Positions 8,069-16,790 of a stretch of 50,803 nt of DNA are shown one piece after another. Made by a program: the position numbers and the translations under genes. Source of the stretch: Gammaproteobacteria bacterium HGW-Gammaproteobacteria-4 (GTDB lineage Bacteria; Pseudomonadota; Gammaproteobacteria; Xanthomonadales; Xanthomonadaceae); contig PGZC01000009.1 in the NCBI GenBank assembly GCA_002839995.1, forward strand, positions 1 to 50,803. The letters run 5' to 3'. Within the stretch, counting starts at the first letter, position 1, and the number at the start of each line of letters is the position of its first letter. The notes under the pieces are model-generated. The model had not been told where the DNA came from. It ran no database searches and saw only the letters and a list, made by a program, of their open reading frames with translations.

Positions 8069-11000
8069 TCAGGCCCGCCGCCCGAACAGGAAGCGGACGA
8101 GCGATCCAATACCGTTTCCGGATTTCGCGCCAACTGCCGGGGCTGGCAGCTCTTGTGCCAAGGAGCGCAGCGTACCGGTCGCCAGTCCGATGAGATTGAA
8201 TCGAATACCCGTGGCACGTTGCACACGGGTAATCATGCGCAGTGCGAGCATCGAGTCGCCGCCGATCTCGAAGAAGTTGTCGTCGGCGTCTACGGGCGAA
8301 CCCAAAATATCCATCCATATCTGGCGCAACTGTACGATGCGTACGTCCGTATCGGAATCCGGGACATTCGGCTCCGGAATGTCGAACGTGTCCGTCGGCG
8401 CCGGCAGCGCGTTGCGATCCGTCTTGCCATTGGGCAGCAACGGGATGCGATCCAGTGCAACGTAATGATGCGGCAGCATGTACTCGGGCAACTTTTCGCG
8501 AAGATGCTCGCGCAACGCCTTGGCGGAAGGAATCTCCCGCGTGGCGACGAGATAGGCCGTCAACCGGACATCGCCCGGTCGATCTTCGCGCGTGACGACC
8601 ACGGCGCGGACGATGTTCGGGTGTTCGAGCAACACCGACTCGATCTCGCCCGGTTCGATTCGATGCCCGCGCACCTTGACCTGGAAGTCAATCCTGCCTT
8701 GATGCTCGAGTCGACCGTCGTAACGCCAGCGCGCACGGTCGCCCGTGCGATACAGACGCGCGTGCGCATCGCTGGAAAATGGATCGGCAACGAAACGCTC
8801 TGCCGTCAACTCCGGGCGGCCAAGGTAGTCGAGCGCCAATCCGGCTCCGCCGATGTAGAGCTCTCCGGCAATGCCGATCGGGCAGCGTTGCCCCGAAGGA
8901 TCGAGGATGTGCACGGCAGTGTTCGCTATCGGCCGACCAATGTGAATATCGACGGCCGCACCGGCGCTCTCGGGTGGTTCGATTCTGCCGCAGGTAGACC
9001 ATACCGTGGTTTCGGTCGGCCCATACATGTTCCATAGCGAATCGCAGCGTCGCAGCAGTTCGCGCGCCAGGTCTTCCGGCAACGGTTCACCGCCGCACAG
9101 AGCCTTCAATCCCGGTGCGCCGTGCCAACCTTCGTCAATCAGCAAACGCCACATGGACGGAGTAGCCTGCATCACGGTGATCCGCTCCGATGCCAATAAT
9201 CCGGCCAAGGCCTCGCCATCGAGACTTTGCTCGCGGCGACACAACACGACTTGCGCGCCCACGATCAACGGCAAAAAAAGTTCCAGTACCGAGATGTCGA
9301 AGCAAGGGGTGGTAACGGCCAGAAGGCGATCCGCACCGGACATCCCCGGCTGCCTGGCCATGCTGGTCAAAAAGTTCACCACGGCGCGATGCGGTATGCG
9401 CACGCCCTTGGGCCGGCCCGACGAGCCAGAGGTGTAGATCACATATGCCGGATCTTCCGGTTGCGCCTCCATGCCCCTTTCGGTTGCGGAGGCCGCGGCA
9501 CGATCGCTCGAAGCGGACGGTGCAAGCGGATCGTTGCCGAGCACCAGCAACTGCTGCGTTGGCCAGTCGATCAGCTGTTGACCTTGCGGATCGGTGATCA
9601 GCAAACAGATTTGCGAATCGGCCGCCATGAAGTGCAGGCGATCCGCGGGATACATCGGGTCCATCGGCACGTAGGCGGCGCCGGACTTGAAAACCGCCAG
9701 TTGCGAAACGATCAAACGCGCCGATCGATCCAGGCACAGGCCGACAACGGTGCCGCGGACGACGCCACGTGCGCGCAGCGCCTGCGCCAACCGATTGGAT
9801 TGATCGCGCAACTGCGCGTAACTGAGCGTGATGTCACCGTCGCGCACCGCGATCGCTTCGGGTGTGCGAGCAGCCTGCGCGTCGAACAACTGATCGATAC
9901 GGGTGTTTTCGGGGAAGGCGGCCGTCGTCTCGCCCCACTGCTCCAGCACGGCCAATTCCTGCCCGGCAAGCAGCGGCAGATTCGCGATAGCGCATTCGGG
10001 TGTGGCCAGAGCCGCGTCGAGGAATCGCTCGAAACGCTGTCGCAGCATGTGTATCGTACGCGGCTCGAACAAATCCGTGCTGTAGTGGATCACCGCTCGC
10101 GCCGCCGTGGTGTCTTCCATGATCGCGAACATCAGATCGGTGGGCGTCGATGCCGGATTGACATGTACCTGCGCCAGGGAAAGCGGCCCGATGCGATGCA
10201 CGCGACGCCCGACCTGCTGGTGGCTGAATAGGGTCTGGAACAGCGGCGTGCGACTCGGGTCGCGACGCACGGACAGCCGATCGAGCAGCATCTCGAACGG
10301 CGTTTCCTGATGTTCGTAGGCATCCAGGCAGGCACCACGCACGGCGACGAGCAACCGGGAAAACGAGGCTGCCGGATCGAGTTTGAGACGGATACATAGT
10401 GTGTTTACGAAGCAGCCGATCAGGTCGGTCACTTCGAGCCGTTGCCGGGCCTGGATGGGAATGCCAACGACCACGTCGGTTTGGCCGCCGATTCGAGACA
10501 CGAAACCCATCCAGGCGGCCAGGAACACCATGAACGGCGTGCCGTGATGCTGCGAGGCGAGTTGCGCAACCAAGGCCAGCGTTTTGCCGGGAATGGTGAA
10601 TTCTTCCCAATTGCCGCGATGGCTGAACCTGGGTGGGCGCGGATGATCGATTGGAAACTCGATCGGTGGTCGCTCGCCAGCCAGGTTCTCCGTCCAGAAC
10701 GGCAGATGTTTTTGCGCGTTGCCGCGATCAAGCCAGGCGCGGTGCCAGTTCGCGAAGTCGATGTACTGGATCGGCAGCGAAGGCAGATGCGGCTGCCGGC
10801 CGGCAATCGCCGCCGAGTAAAGCGCATCGAAATCGCGAAGAAAAATATCGAACGACCAACCGTCCCAGACGACGTGATGCGGCATCAGAAAGAACACATG
10901 TTCGTGCACGCTCAATTGGAACAAGCAGGCTCGATATGGCGGGCCTGCCTCCAGGTCGATCGCCGCGTCGCGCAATGCATGCAGTCGTTCCATCAGCACT

Positions 11001-11512
11001 ACGTCTCGCCGATCCTCGGGTATCGAACGCATATCCTCGGTCATCAGGGTGTGCATTCGACGGGGTGCAAAGGTTTGGACGGGCACTTCGCCATCCATTC
11101 GAATCGACACCCGCAGCACTTCGTGGCGCTCCACGACTGCGTCGAAAGCGCTGGAAAAGGCAACCGGATCCAGCGGCCCCGACAGGCGCCATGCGGCTGG
11201 AAGGTTGTACAGAACCGTATCCGGCTCTATCTGGTTGTGCAGCCACATCCGCTGCTGTACGGACCCCAGAGGCAGCGGACGATCACGCGCGATTATCGTG
11301 ATCGGCATCGATTCAGCATCGGTCAGTGTCCGCAGGTGTTGCAAAAGCATCGGCTTGAGGCTGCCGATACGTTCCGCCAGCGTTGAATCGACGACACCTT
11401 TGGGTGCACTGATACGCAGGCGATCGCCATCGGCAGCCAGGACGACGCCGAGCCGGTTGAGTTCGGCGATGAAGTCGCCGATCGTTTGCCGATTGGTGGG
11501 GCCGTTGTCCAT
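8069..11512 (-). CDS. Nonribosomal peptide synthetase, TubC docking-C-A-T
   Basis: 1147 residues forming one complete elongation module. Residues ~8-60 match a TubC-type beta-hairpin docking domain (DFIAELNRLGVVLAADGDRL then ISAPKG). The condensation domain has HHVVWDG at 212-218. The adenylation domain has the A3 loop YTSGSSGRPKGV, RTGDRARW and NGKTDRNALP. The carrier serine is S1087 in FFEIGGDSMLAL. Aligning the pocket by eye to GrsA gives D-I-L-Q-A-C-M-V-W-K. This resembles glycine-type codes but differs at the 299 and 301 positions, so the substrate is uncertain. There is no epimerase or thioesterase domain. Two bases separate its ATG from the stop of the upstream A-T gene, whose C-terminal tail is the likely docking partner. 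Confidence 0.95.
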   Translation of the reverse strand: MDNGPTNRQTIGDFIAELNRLGVVLAADGDRLRISAPKGVVDSTLAERIGSLKPMLLQHLRTLTDAESMPITIIARDRPLPLGSVQQRMWLHNQIEPDTVLYNLPAAWRLSGPLDPVAFSSAFDAVVERHEVLRVSIRMDGEVPVQTFAPRRMHTLMTEDMRSIPEDRRDVVLMERLHALRDAAIDLEAGPPYRACLFQLSVHEHVFFLMPHHVVWDGWSFDIFLRDFDALYSAAIAGRQPHLPSLPIQYIDFANWHRAWLDRGNAQKHLPFWTENLAGERPPIEFPIDHPRPPRFSHRGNWEEFTIPGKTLALVAQLASQHHGTPFMVFLAAWMGFVSRIGGQTDVVVGIPIQARQRLEVTDLIGCFVNTLCIRLKLDPAASFSRLLVAVRGACLDAYEHQETPFEMLLDRLSVRRDPSRTPLFQTLFSHQQVGRRVHRIGPLSLAQVHVNPASTPTDLMFAIMEDTTAARAVIHYSTDLFEPRTIHMLRQRFERFLDAALATPECAIANLPLLAGQELAVLEQWGETTAAFPENTRIDQLFDAQAARTPEAIAVRDGDITLSYAQLRDQSNRLAQALRARGVVRGTVVGLCLDRSARLIVSQLAVFKSGAAYVPMDPMYPADRLHFMAADSQICLLITDPQGQQLIDWPTQQLLVLGNDPLAPSASSDRAAASATERGMEAQPEDPAYVIYTSGSSGRPKGVRIPHRAVVNFLTSMARQPGMSGADRLLAVTTPCFDISVLELFLPLIVGAQVVLCRREQSLDGEALAGLLASERITVMQATPSMWRLLIDEGWHGAPGLKALCGGEPLPEDLARELLRRCDSLWNMYGPTETTVWSTCGRIEPPESAGAAVDIHIGRPIANTAVHILDPSGQRCPIGIAGELYIGGAGLALDYLGRPELTAERFVADPFSSDAHARLYRTGDRARWRYDGRLEHQGRIDFQVKVRGHRIEPGEIESVLLEHPNIVRAVVVTREDRPGDVRLTAYLVATREIPSAKALREHLREKLPEYMLPHHYVALDRIPLLPNGKTDRNALPAPTDTFDIPEPNVPDSDTDVRIVQLRQIWMDILGSPVDADDNFFEIGGDSMLALRMITRVQRATGIRFNLIGLATGTLRSLAQELPAPAVGAKSGNGIGSLVRFLFGRRA

Positions 11513-11514
11513 GG

Positions 11515-13350
11515 TCAGAACTCGAACTCCTCGCGCTCGATGCCCGCGCCAGCCAGCACATCTCCGGATGCCGATCCGACTTTCGCGGCAAGTGCCATCA
11601 CGGTGGGGAACTCGAAAAGCATCCTCAAGCCGATCCCGGAGAAGCCACGCGCGCGCAGCACGGCGACAACCCGGGTAGCCAGGATCGAATGCCCGCCAAG
11701 ATCGAAGAAGCTCGCATCAGCACTGACCTGTTCGACGCCCAGTACATCGCGAAAGACCTCGGCGATCGCCATTTCGGCATCGGTTCGCGGCGCAATATGG
11801 CTGGCGGTCGAGCGCTCGCTCAGGTCGGGTGCAGGCAACTGCGCGCGATCGACCTTGCCGTTAGGAGTCAGCGGAAACGCCGCCATCGCCAGGAAATGTT
11901 GCGGAATCATGTAGTGCGGCAAGCACTTTTCCAGGTGGGCGCGTAGCTCGCTCACTGCGACCTCACCCGCCTGCAGCAGGAAGTAGGCAACCAGCCTGGT
12001 GTCGCCCGGCTGTGTTTCGAATACGGTGGCCACTGACTGCTTGACGGCGGGATGCGAATCCAGTGCCGATTCGACTTCGCCCAACTCGATGCGGTATCCC
12101 CGCACCTTGACCTGATTATCGATCCGCCCGCGATACTCCAGGGTGCCATTGGCGAGGTAACGCCCCAGGTCGCCGGTCCGGTACATCCGGCCACCGAAAG
12201 CCGACGAGAACGGGTCGGGCAGGAACTTCTGCTGCGTCAACTCGGGGCGATTCAGGTAACCACGGGCAACGCCTGCGCCGCCGATGTGGATTTCCCCTGG
12301 GATTCCAGTCGGGGACAAACGCCCGGATTTGTCGAGCACGTAGACGACGGTATTCATGATCGGCCTGCCGATCGGTATCGCCGTATCGGCGTCGACGACG
12401 CGATGCGCGGTCGACCAGATCGCGGTTTCGGTGGGGCCGTACATATTCCACAATTGCGCACAGCGCGGCAGCAGCGACGCCGCCAACTCGCGCGGCAGCA
12501 CCTCGCCACCGCAAACCACCTTGAACCCCGGCGCCCCGGCCCATCCCGATTCCAGCAGAACCCGCCAGGTCGACGGAGTCGCCTGCATTACCGTTGCCTG
12601 ATGCCGTTCCAGCAATTCGGCAAGCCGGCTGCCGTCGGCAAGATCGTCGCGTTCGGCAATGATCACCATTGCGCCAATGATCAGCGGGAGATACAACTCC
12701 AGCCCGGCAATATCGAACGACAGCGTCGTCACTGCAAGCAGTCGGTCGTGTGAAGTCATCCCCGGCTCGCATTGCATGCTCAGCAGGAAGTTCACCACGT
12801 TGCGGTGCTCGAGGGCGACGCCTTTGGGTCGACCGGTCGAGCCGGACGTGTAGAGGACGTAGATCAGATCCGAGCCTCCGGCATTCGTACACTCGGGCAT
12901 CACGCTGCACATCGGCTCCGGTTCAACGCAAACCTGATCGGCGAGAAGCTGCTCGACAAGCAATTGGGTGCATTGCCCCGGCGACGACGCGGCCAACCGC
13001 GATTGCGTGATCAGCATGTGGAGGCCGGCGTCCTCGACCATATAGCCAAGGCGCTCATACGGAAAGTCCGGATCCAATGGCACATAGGCACCGCCGGCTT
13101 TCATCACAGCAAGCAATGCGATCAACATGTCCAGCGAGCGATCCAGATGGATGCCTACCAACGTGCCCGGCGCAACGCCAGCCGCTTGCAGACGCGCTGC
13201 CACCCTGTCCGAGAGCTGCTCCAGCTCACGATAGCGCAACGTGCGTGAGCCGCACACCGCGGCTACCGCCTCCGGCGTTCGACAGGCCTGTTCGGAGATC
13301 AACTGATCCACTCGCCGATCAAGCGCTGCACTTTGTTGCGGTCGGCTCAT
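11515..13350 (-). CDS. Nonribosomal peptide synthetase, A-T
   Basis: 611 residues. The ATG at 13350 overlaps the upstream stop as ATGA; an in-frame ATG at 13362 would add four residues but lacks a ribosome site. The adenylation domain has its A3 loop YTSGSTGRPKGV at 167-178, YRTGDLGRY, and NGKVDRAQLP. The carrier serine is S555 in FFDLGGHSILAT. The pocket read by eye is D-I-L-Q-V-C-M-I-W-K, nearly the same as in the following module, so both may load the same or similar small residues. It has no condensation domain of its own, because the C domain is at the end of the upstream ACP-aminotransferase-C protein. The last residues, GIEREEFEF, form an acidic and aromatic tail suited to bind the TubC domain of the next enzyme. 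Confidence 0.95.
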   Translation of the reverse strand: MSRPQQSAALDRRVDQLISEQACRTPEAVAAVCGSRTLRYRELEQLSDRVAARLQAAGVAPGTLVGIHLDRSLDMLIALLAVMKAGGAYVPLDPDFPYERLGYMVEDAGLHMLITQSRLAASSPGQCTQLLVEQLLADQVCVEPEPMCSVMPECTNAGGSDLIYVLYTSGSTGRPKGVALEHRNVVNFLLSMQCEPGMTSHDRLLAVTTLSFDIAGLELYLPLIIGAMVIIAERDDLADGSRLAELLERHQATVMQATPSTWRVLLESGWAGAPGFKVVCGGEVLPRELAASLLPRCAQLWNMYGPTETAIWSTAHRVVDADTAIPIGRPIMNTVVYVLDKSGRLSPTGIPGEIHIGGAGVARGYLNRPELTQQKFLPDPFSSAFGGRMYRTGDLGRYLANGTLEYRGRIDNQVKVRGYRIELGEVESALDSHPAVKQSVATVFETQPGDTRLVAYFLLQAGEVAVSELRAHLEKCLPHYMIPQHFLAMAAFPLTPNGKVDRAQLPAPDLSERSTASHIAPRTDAEMAIAEVFRDVLGVEQVSADASFFDLGGHSILATRVVAVLRARGFSGIGLRMLFEFPTVMALAAKVGSASGDVLAGAGIEREEFEF

Positions 13351-16300
13351 GTGCGCCCCCACATGGTCGACGCCGATGCTTCACTTCCGGCGGCAACCAG
13401 TGGCAAGTCTCCGATTGCCTGCCCGTCCGCGCTGACGATGCCACTCAGCAACTCGCCGAAATGATCCGTCCAGCGCGCGATGGTTTCCGGATCGAACAAG
13501 TCCCGGTTGTAATCCCAATCGATCACCAACCGGCCGTCGGACTCGATGATATTGAAGAACATGTCGAAGTAAACCGCACGCCTTGGATTTTCGCGCGTGC
13601 TCACCTCGCAGCCCGGCAATTGCAGATCGGAAAAATAGCTGCTGTAGTTGAAAATCACCTCGATCAGCGGCAGCCGGCTGGCGTCGCGCGGTACGCCCAG
13701 GGCACGCACGATCGTGCTCAACGACACGCCTTGATGGTCGAGTGCATCGAGCAGGTGCCTCTGAATTTCGTGCACGAACGTCGAAAACGGTTTTCCGGCG
13801 GCTGGTTGCGAGCGAATCGGCAACAGCTCGACGCAGTAGCCAACGACATCCAGGTTGTTGCGCGCCTGTCCGGCGACCGGAATGCCGAGCACCATGTCCT
13901 CTTCGCCGCTCAATCGCGACAGCAATGCGGCGAAACTCCCCAGAAGCAAACCATGCATACTGGTCTTGAGTGCCTTGGCGGTGGCACGCAATGCGCTGGA
14001 TAGTCCGGGATCGAGCACTCGGTGCGCGGTCGCGCCACGGTAGCTGCGGATACGCCCGCGCGGCCGGTCGGTCGGGATATCCAGCGGTGCCGGCAGATTG
14101 TCGCCAAGCACATGCCGCCAATACTCCAGCGACTGTGTCAGCTGCGGCTCCGCGCCTGCGTGCAAGGCGCGGTAAACATACACGCTGTATGGCGTCGTCG
14201 CGGCGCTCTCGCAATCCGTGCCTTCGTGCAGCGCACGGTAAACATCGGCAATCTTGCGCATGACGATCTGCGACGAATAGCCGTCGAACACCAGATGATG
14301 GCAGTAGATCATGAACACGAACAGGTCGGGTTCCAGCATGATCAAATGCACCCGCAGCACCGGTCCGTTCTCCAGATCGAATGGCGTCGATGCCTGTTGC
14401 TCGACCAGCGCGTCGAGTCTTCGATCCCGCTCGGCGACTTCCAGTGTCGACCAATCGAGCGACTCGAGTTCGAAGCGCGCATCCGGATCAACCCATTGCA
14501 TCGCGCCATCGCGATCGAAGCGGTAATGGAAAGCCTCCTGCGCTTCCAATACGTTCACCACAGCCTTGGTGAATAGTGCGACATCGAGCGCACCGCGGAT
14601 AAGCACCGAGTCGGACTCATTGAAGGCGCAACTGGCCATCTCGCTCATCTGCGATGCAAGCCAGGCCTCGCTTTGCCCCTCGCTCAACGGCACGCAGCGA
14701 CGCCAAGTGGCCATATCCGATGCGGCGGAGTCCGACCGTGGCAGGATGTCGTCCGCCTGCATTTCCAGGACGCTGTCCTTGACGGCAGCGATGATGCGTT
14801 CGACGTCCTCGTCGTTGTGCGCCGCAGTGAGGTAGCTGGGAAAATTTTCCAGAACATGAATGCCGCGGTCGCGCAGGTGATAAAACAGCAAGGTGGCCAG
14901 CTCGCCCGCCTCCTGAACCCGAATGAACATCTGCGAGGCAAAGTGGGCGATGTGAATCTTCACGCCCCGTTGCGCGAAAAATGCGTTGAGTTCATTCGCC
15001 AGACGGGTGGTGCGACGGTTGACGCCTTCCTGCAACGACGGCCCTTGCGCCTTGAGATACTGCAACGTTGCATGGACCGCGGCGATCGCCAACGGGTGAC
15101 GAACGAAGGTACCGGCGAAAAACGTTACCCCGGCTGCCGGGAACGTGTCGTCGCCGTAACCCCACTGGCCGCCATCGAAGGTGTCCATGAAACGCGCTCT
15201 CCCGGCGACCACGCCGATCGGCATTCCGCCGCCGATGATTTTTCCGTAGGTTGCCAGATCAGCCTGCACTCCGAAGTACTCCTGCGCGCCGCCCGGGCAT
15301 ATCCGGAAGCCGGTGATCACCTCATCGAAAATCAGGACAATGCCCGCGCGTTCGGTCAATGCACGCAGGGCGTGCAGGAACTCGCGCGGCTGAAACTCCG
15401 GGCGTCGGCTCTGTACCGGCTCAACCAGCACGGCGGCAATTTTATCGGCTTGCGCCTGGATCACCGCCAGCGATTCGTCGGTGCCGTAGTCGAGAACCAG
15501 CACCTGCTCGACGGCGCCAAAAGGAATCCCGGGTGCCAGCGGCAGTGTGCGTCGTCCGGCCCCGGTCTTGGTCGCGCGCACCAGCACCTCATCGAAGTTG
15601 CCGTGATAATCCCCGGAAAAAACGACGATCTTCGATCGCCCGGTGTAGGTGCGCGACAGACGGATCGCTGCCTGTACCGCCTCGGAGCCGGTGTTCACCC
15701 AACTGACCCGATCCATGCCGGTGATCTCGGCCAGCAATCTTGCCGCCTCGCCGGCAAGCGGGGTTTGCGGCCCGACTTCAATGCCCCTCTCGATCTGCGT
15801 CTTGAGCGCCTCGGAAACGAACGGCGGGCTGTGGCCGAGGAAGTTCGGGCCGAAACCGTTGAGGATATCGATGTAGGAGTTCCCGTCCACATCCTGCAGG
15901 CGACACCCTTGCGAGCGCTCGATGACGATCGGATAGACCATTTCCTTCCACAGCCGATTGAACCCGGCGGCCGTCCGTGGGTCGGCGTGATGCGGGCGGT
16001 GCCGCTGCGTGTGCAATTTCGAGCCCATGGTGCGCGCGTTGTAGCGCGCAGTGAGCCGATCGATATGGTGTCGTTGGCGCAGCGTCAAGGTCATCGAGTC
16101 GCGCTTCACAATGGGGCCGAACCCCTTTGGTAGCTCGGTCGGTTCCCCGGCTGCAGCCGGGGCTGTGGACTCGCTCGGTGCTGCTTGCCCGACCGTGACG
16201 ACGTTTGACGGCGATTGCCGACCCGCACTCGCACCGTCCGAAGCCATTGCCGTTACGGCATCCGGAACTCCCGAACCGGGGGTACTGAACGCTCGAAGCA

Positions 16301-16790
16301 CACTCAATTGCTTCGCCATGAGATCCAGTTGCCGCGCCATGACCTGTTGCATCGCGCTGCCCGCAATCTCGCCGTTGCCGCGGGCACCCTGCGCTTCCGG
16401 GGTTTCCACAGTTGGTGCCGCGGCGACGGAAACCGAGGGAGCTGGCACTGATGGCTGCGCCGCCAGCTCGATCCGCTGCGGCGTCGCTGGCGCGGCCACC
16501 GTCGCCGGTTTTGCAGCCGGCACCGCCTCCGGCGGCAACTTGCCATCGATATATTCAGCCAGCGCACGCAATGTCGGCAATTCGTCAAAAAGCTGGCGGA
16601 AGGTGATCTTGAGTCCGTATTCGCGCTGAAACGTCGTCGCGAGTTGGGTCAGGAACAACGAGTCGAACCCCATATCCAGAAACGTCGAGGTGACGTCCAG
16701 TTCGGCGGCGTCGTATCCGGAAAGTTCGGATGCCAACCCTTTCAGGCGCTCGAGCACGCTGTGAACTCGAATTCTGCCAACTTCACTCAT
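13347..16790 (-). CDS. Hybrid PKS-NRPS protein, ACP-aminotransferase-C
   Basis: 1147 residues from the ATG at 16790, which follows AGGAG and overlaps the KS-AT stop by 8 bp. Residues ~10-80 are an acyl carrier domain with S44 in DMGFDSLFL. After an Ala/Pro-rich linker, residues ~275-680 are a class III, PLP-dependent aminotransferase with FDEVITGFR (488-496) and the PLP lysine K517 in TYGKIIGGG. Residues ~700-1140 are a condensation domain with HHLVFDG at 831-837. This layout is known from the iturin/mycosubtilin and microcystin families, where the aminotransferase turns a carrier-bound beta-ketoacyl chain into a beta-aminoacyl chain. The C domain then joins that chain to the amino acid loaded by the A-T protein encoded next. 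Confidence 0.95.
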   Translation of the reverse strand: MSEVGRIRVHSVLERLKGLASELSGYDAAELDVTSTFLDMGFDSLFLTQLATTFQREYGLKITFRQLFDELPTLRALAEYIDGKLPPEAVPAAKPATVAAPATPQRIELAAQPSVPAPSVSVAAAPTVETPEAQGARGNGEIAGSAMQQVMARQLDLMAKQLSVLRAFSTPGSGVPDAVTAMASDGASAGRQSPSNVVTVGQAAPSESTAPAAAGEPTELPKGFGPIVKRDSMTLTLRQRHHIDRLTARYNARTMGSKLHTQRHRPHHADPRTAAGFNRLWKEMVYPIVIERSQGCRLQDVDGNSYIDILNGFGPNFLGHSPPFVSEALKTQIERGIEVGPQTPLAGEAARLLAEITGMDRVSWVNTGSEAVQAAIRLSRTYTGRSKIVVFSGDYHGNFDEVLVRATKTGAGRRTLPLAPGIPFGAVEQVLVLDYGTDESLAVIQAQADKIAAVLVEPVQSRRPEFQPREFLHALRALTERAGIVLIFDEVITGFRICPGGAQEYFGVQADLATYGKIIGGGMPIGVVAGRARFMDTFDGGQWGYGDDTFPAAGVTFFAGTFVRHPLAIAAVHATLQYLKAQGPSLQEGVNRRTTRLANELNAFFAQRGVKIHIAHFASQMFIRVQEAGELATLLFYHLRDRGIHVLENFPSYLTAAHNDEDVERIIAAVKDSVLEMQADDILPRSDSAASDMATWRRCVPLSEGQSEAWLASQMSEMASCAFNESDSVLIRGALDVALFTKAVVNVLEAQEAFHYRFDRDGAMQWVDPDARFELESLDWSTLEVAERDRRLDALVEQQASTPFDLENGPVLRVHLIMLEPDLFVFMIYCHHLVFDGYSSQIVMRKIADVYRALHEGTDCESAATTPYSVYVYRALHAGAEPQLTQSLEYWRHVLGDNLPAPLDIPTDRPRGRIRSYRGATAHRVLDPGLSSALRATAKALKTSMHGLLLGSFAALLSRLSGEEDMVLGIPVAGQARNNLDVVGYCVELLPIRSQPAAGKPFSTFVHEIQRHLLDALDHQGVSLSTIVRALGVPRDASRLPLIEVIFNYSSYFSDLQLPGCEVSTRENPRRAVYFDMFFNIIESDGRLVIDWDYNRDLFDPETIARWTDHFGELLSGIVSADGQAIGDLPLVAAGSEASASTMWGRT

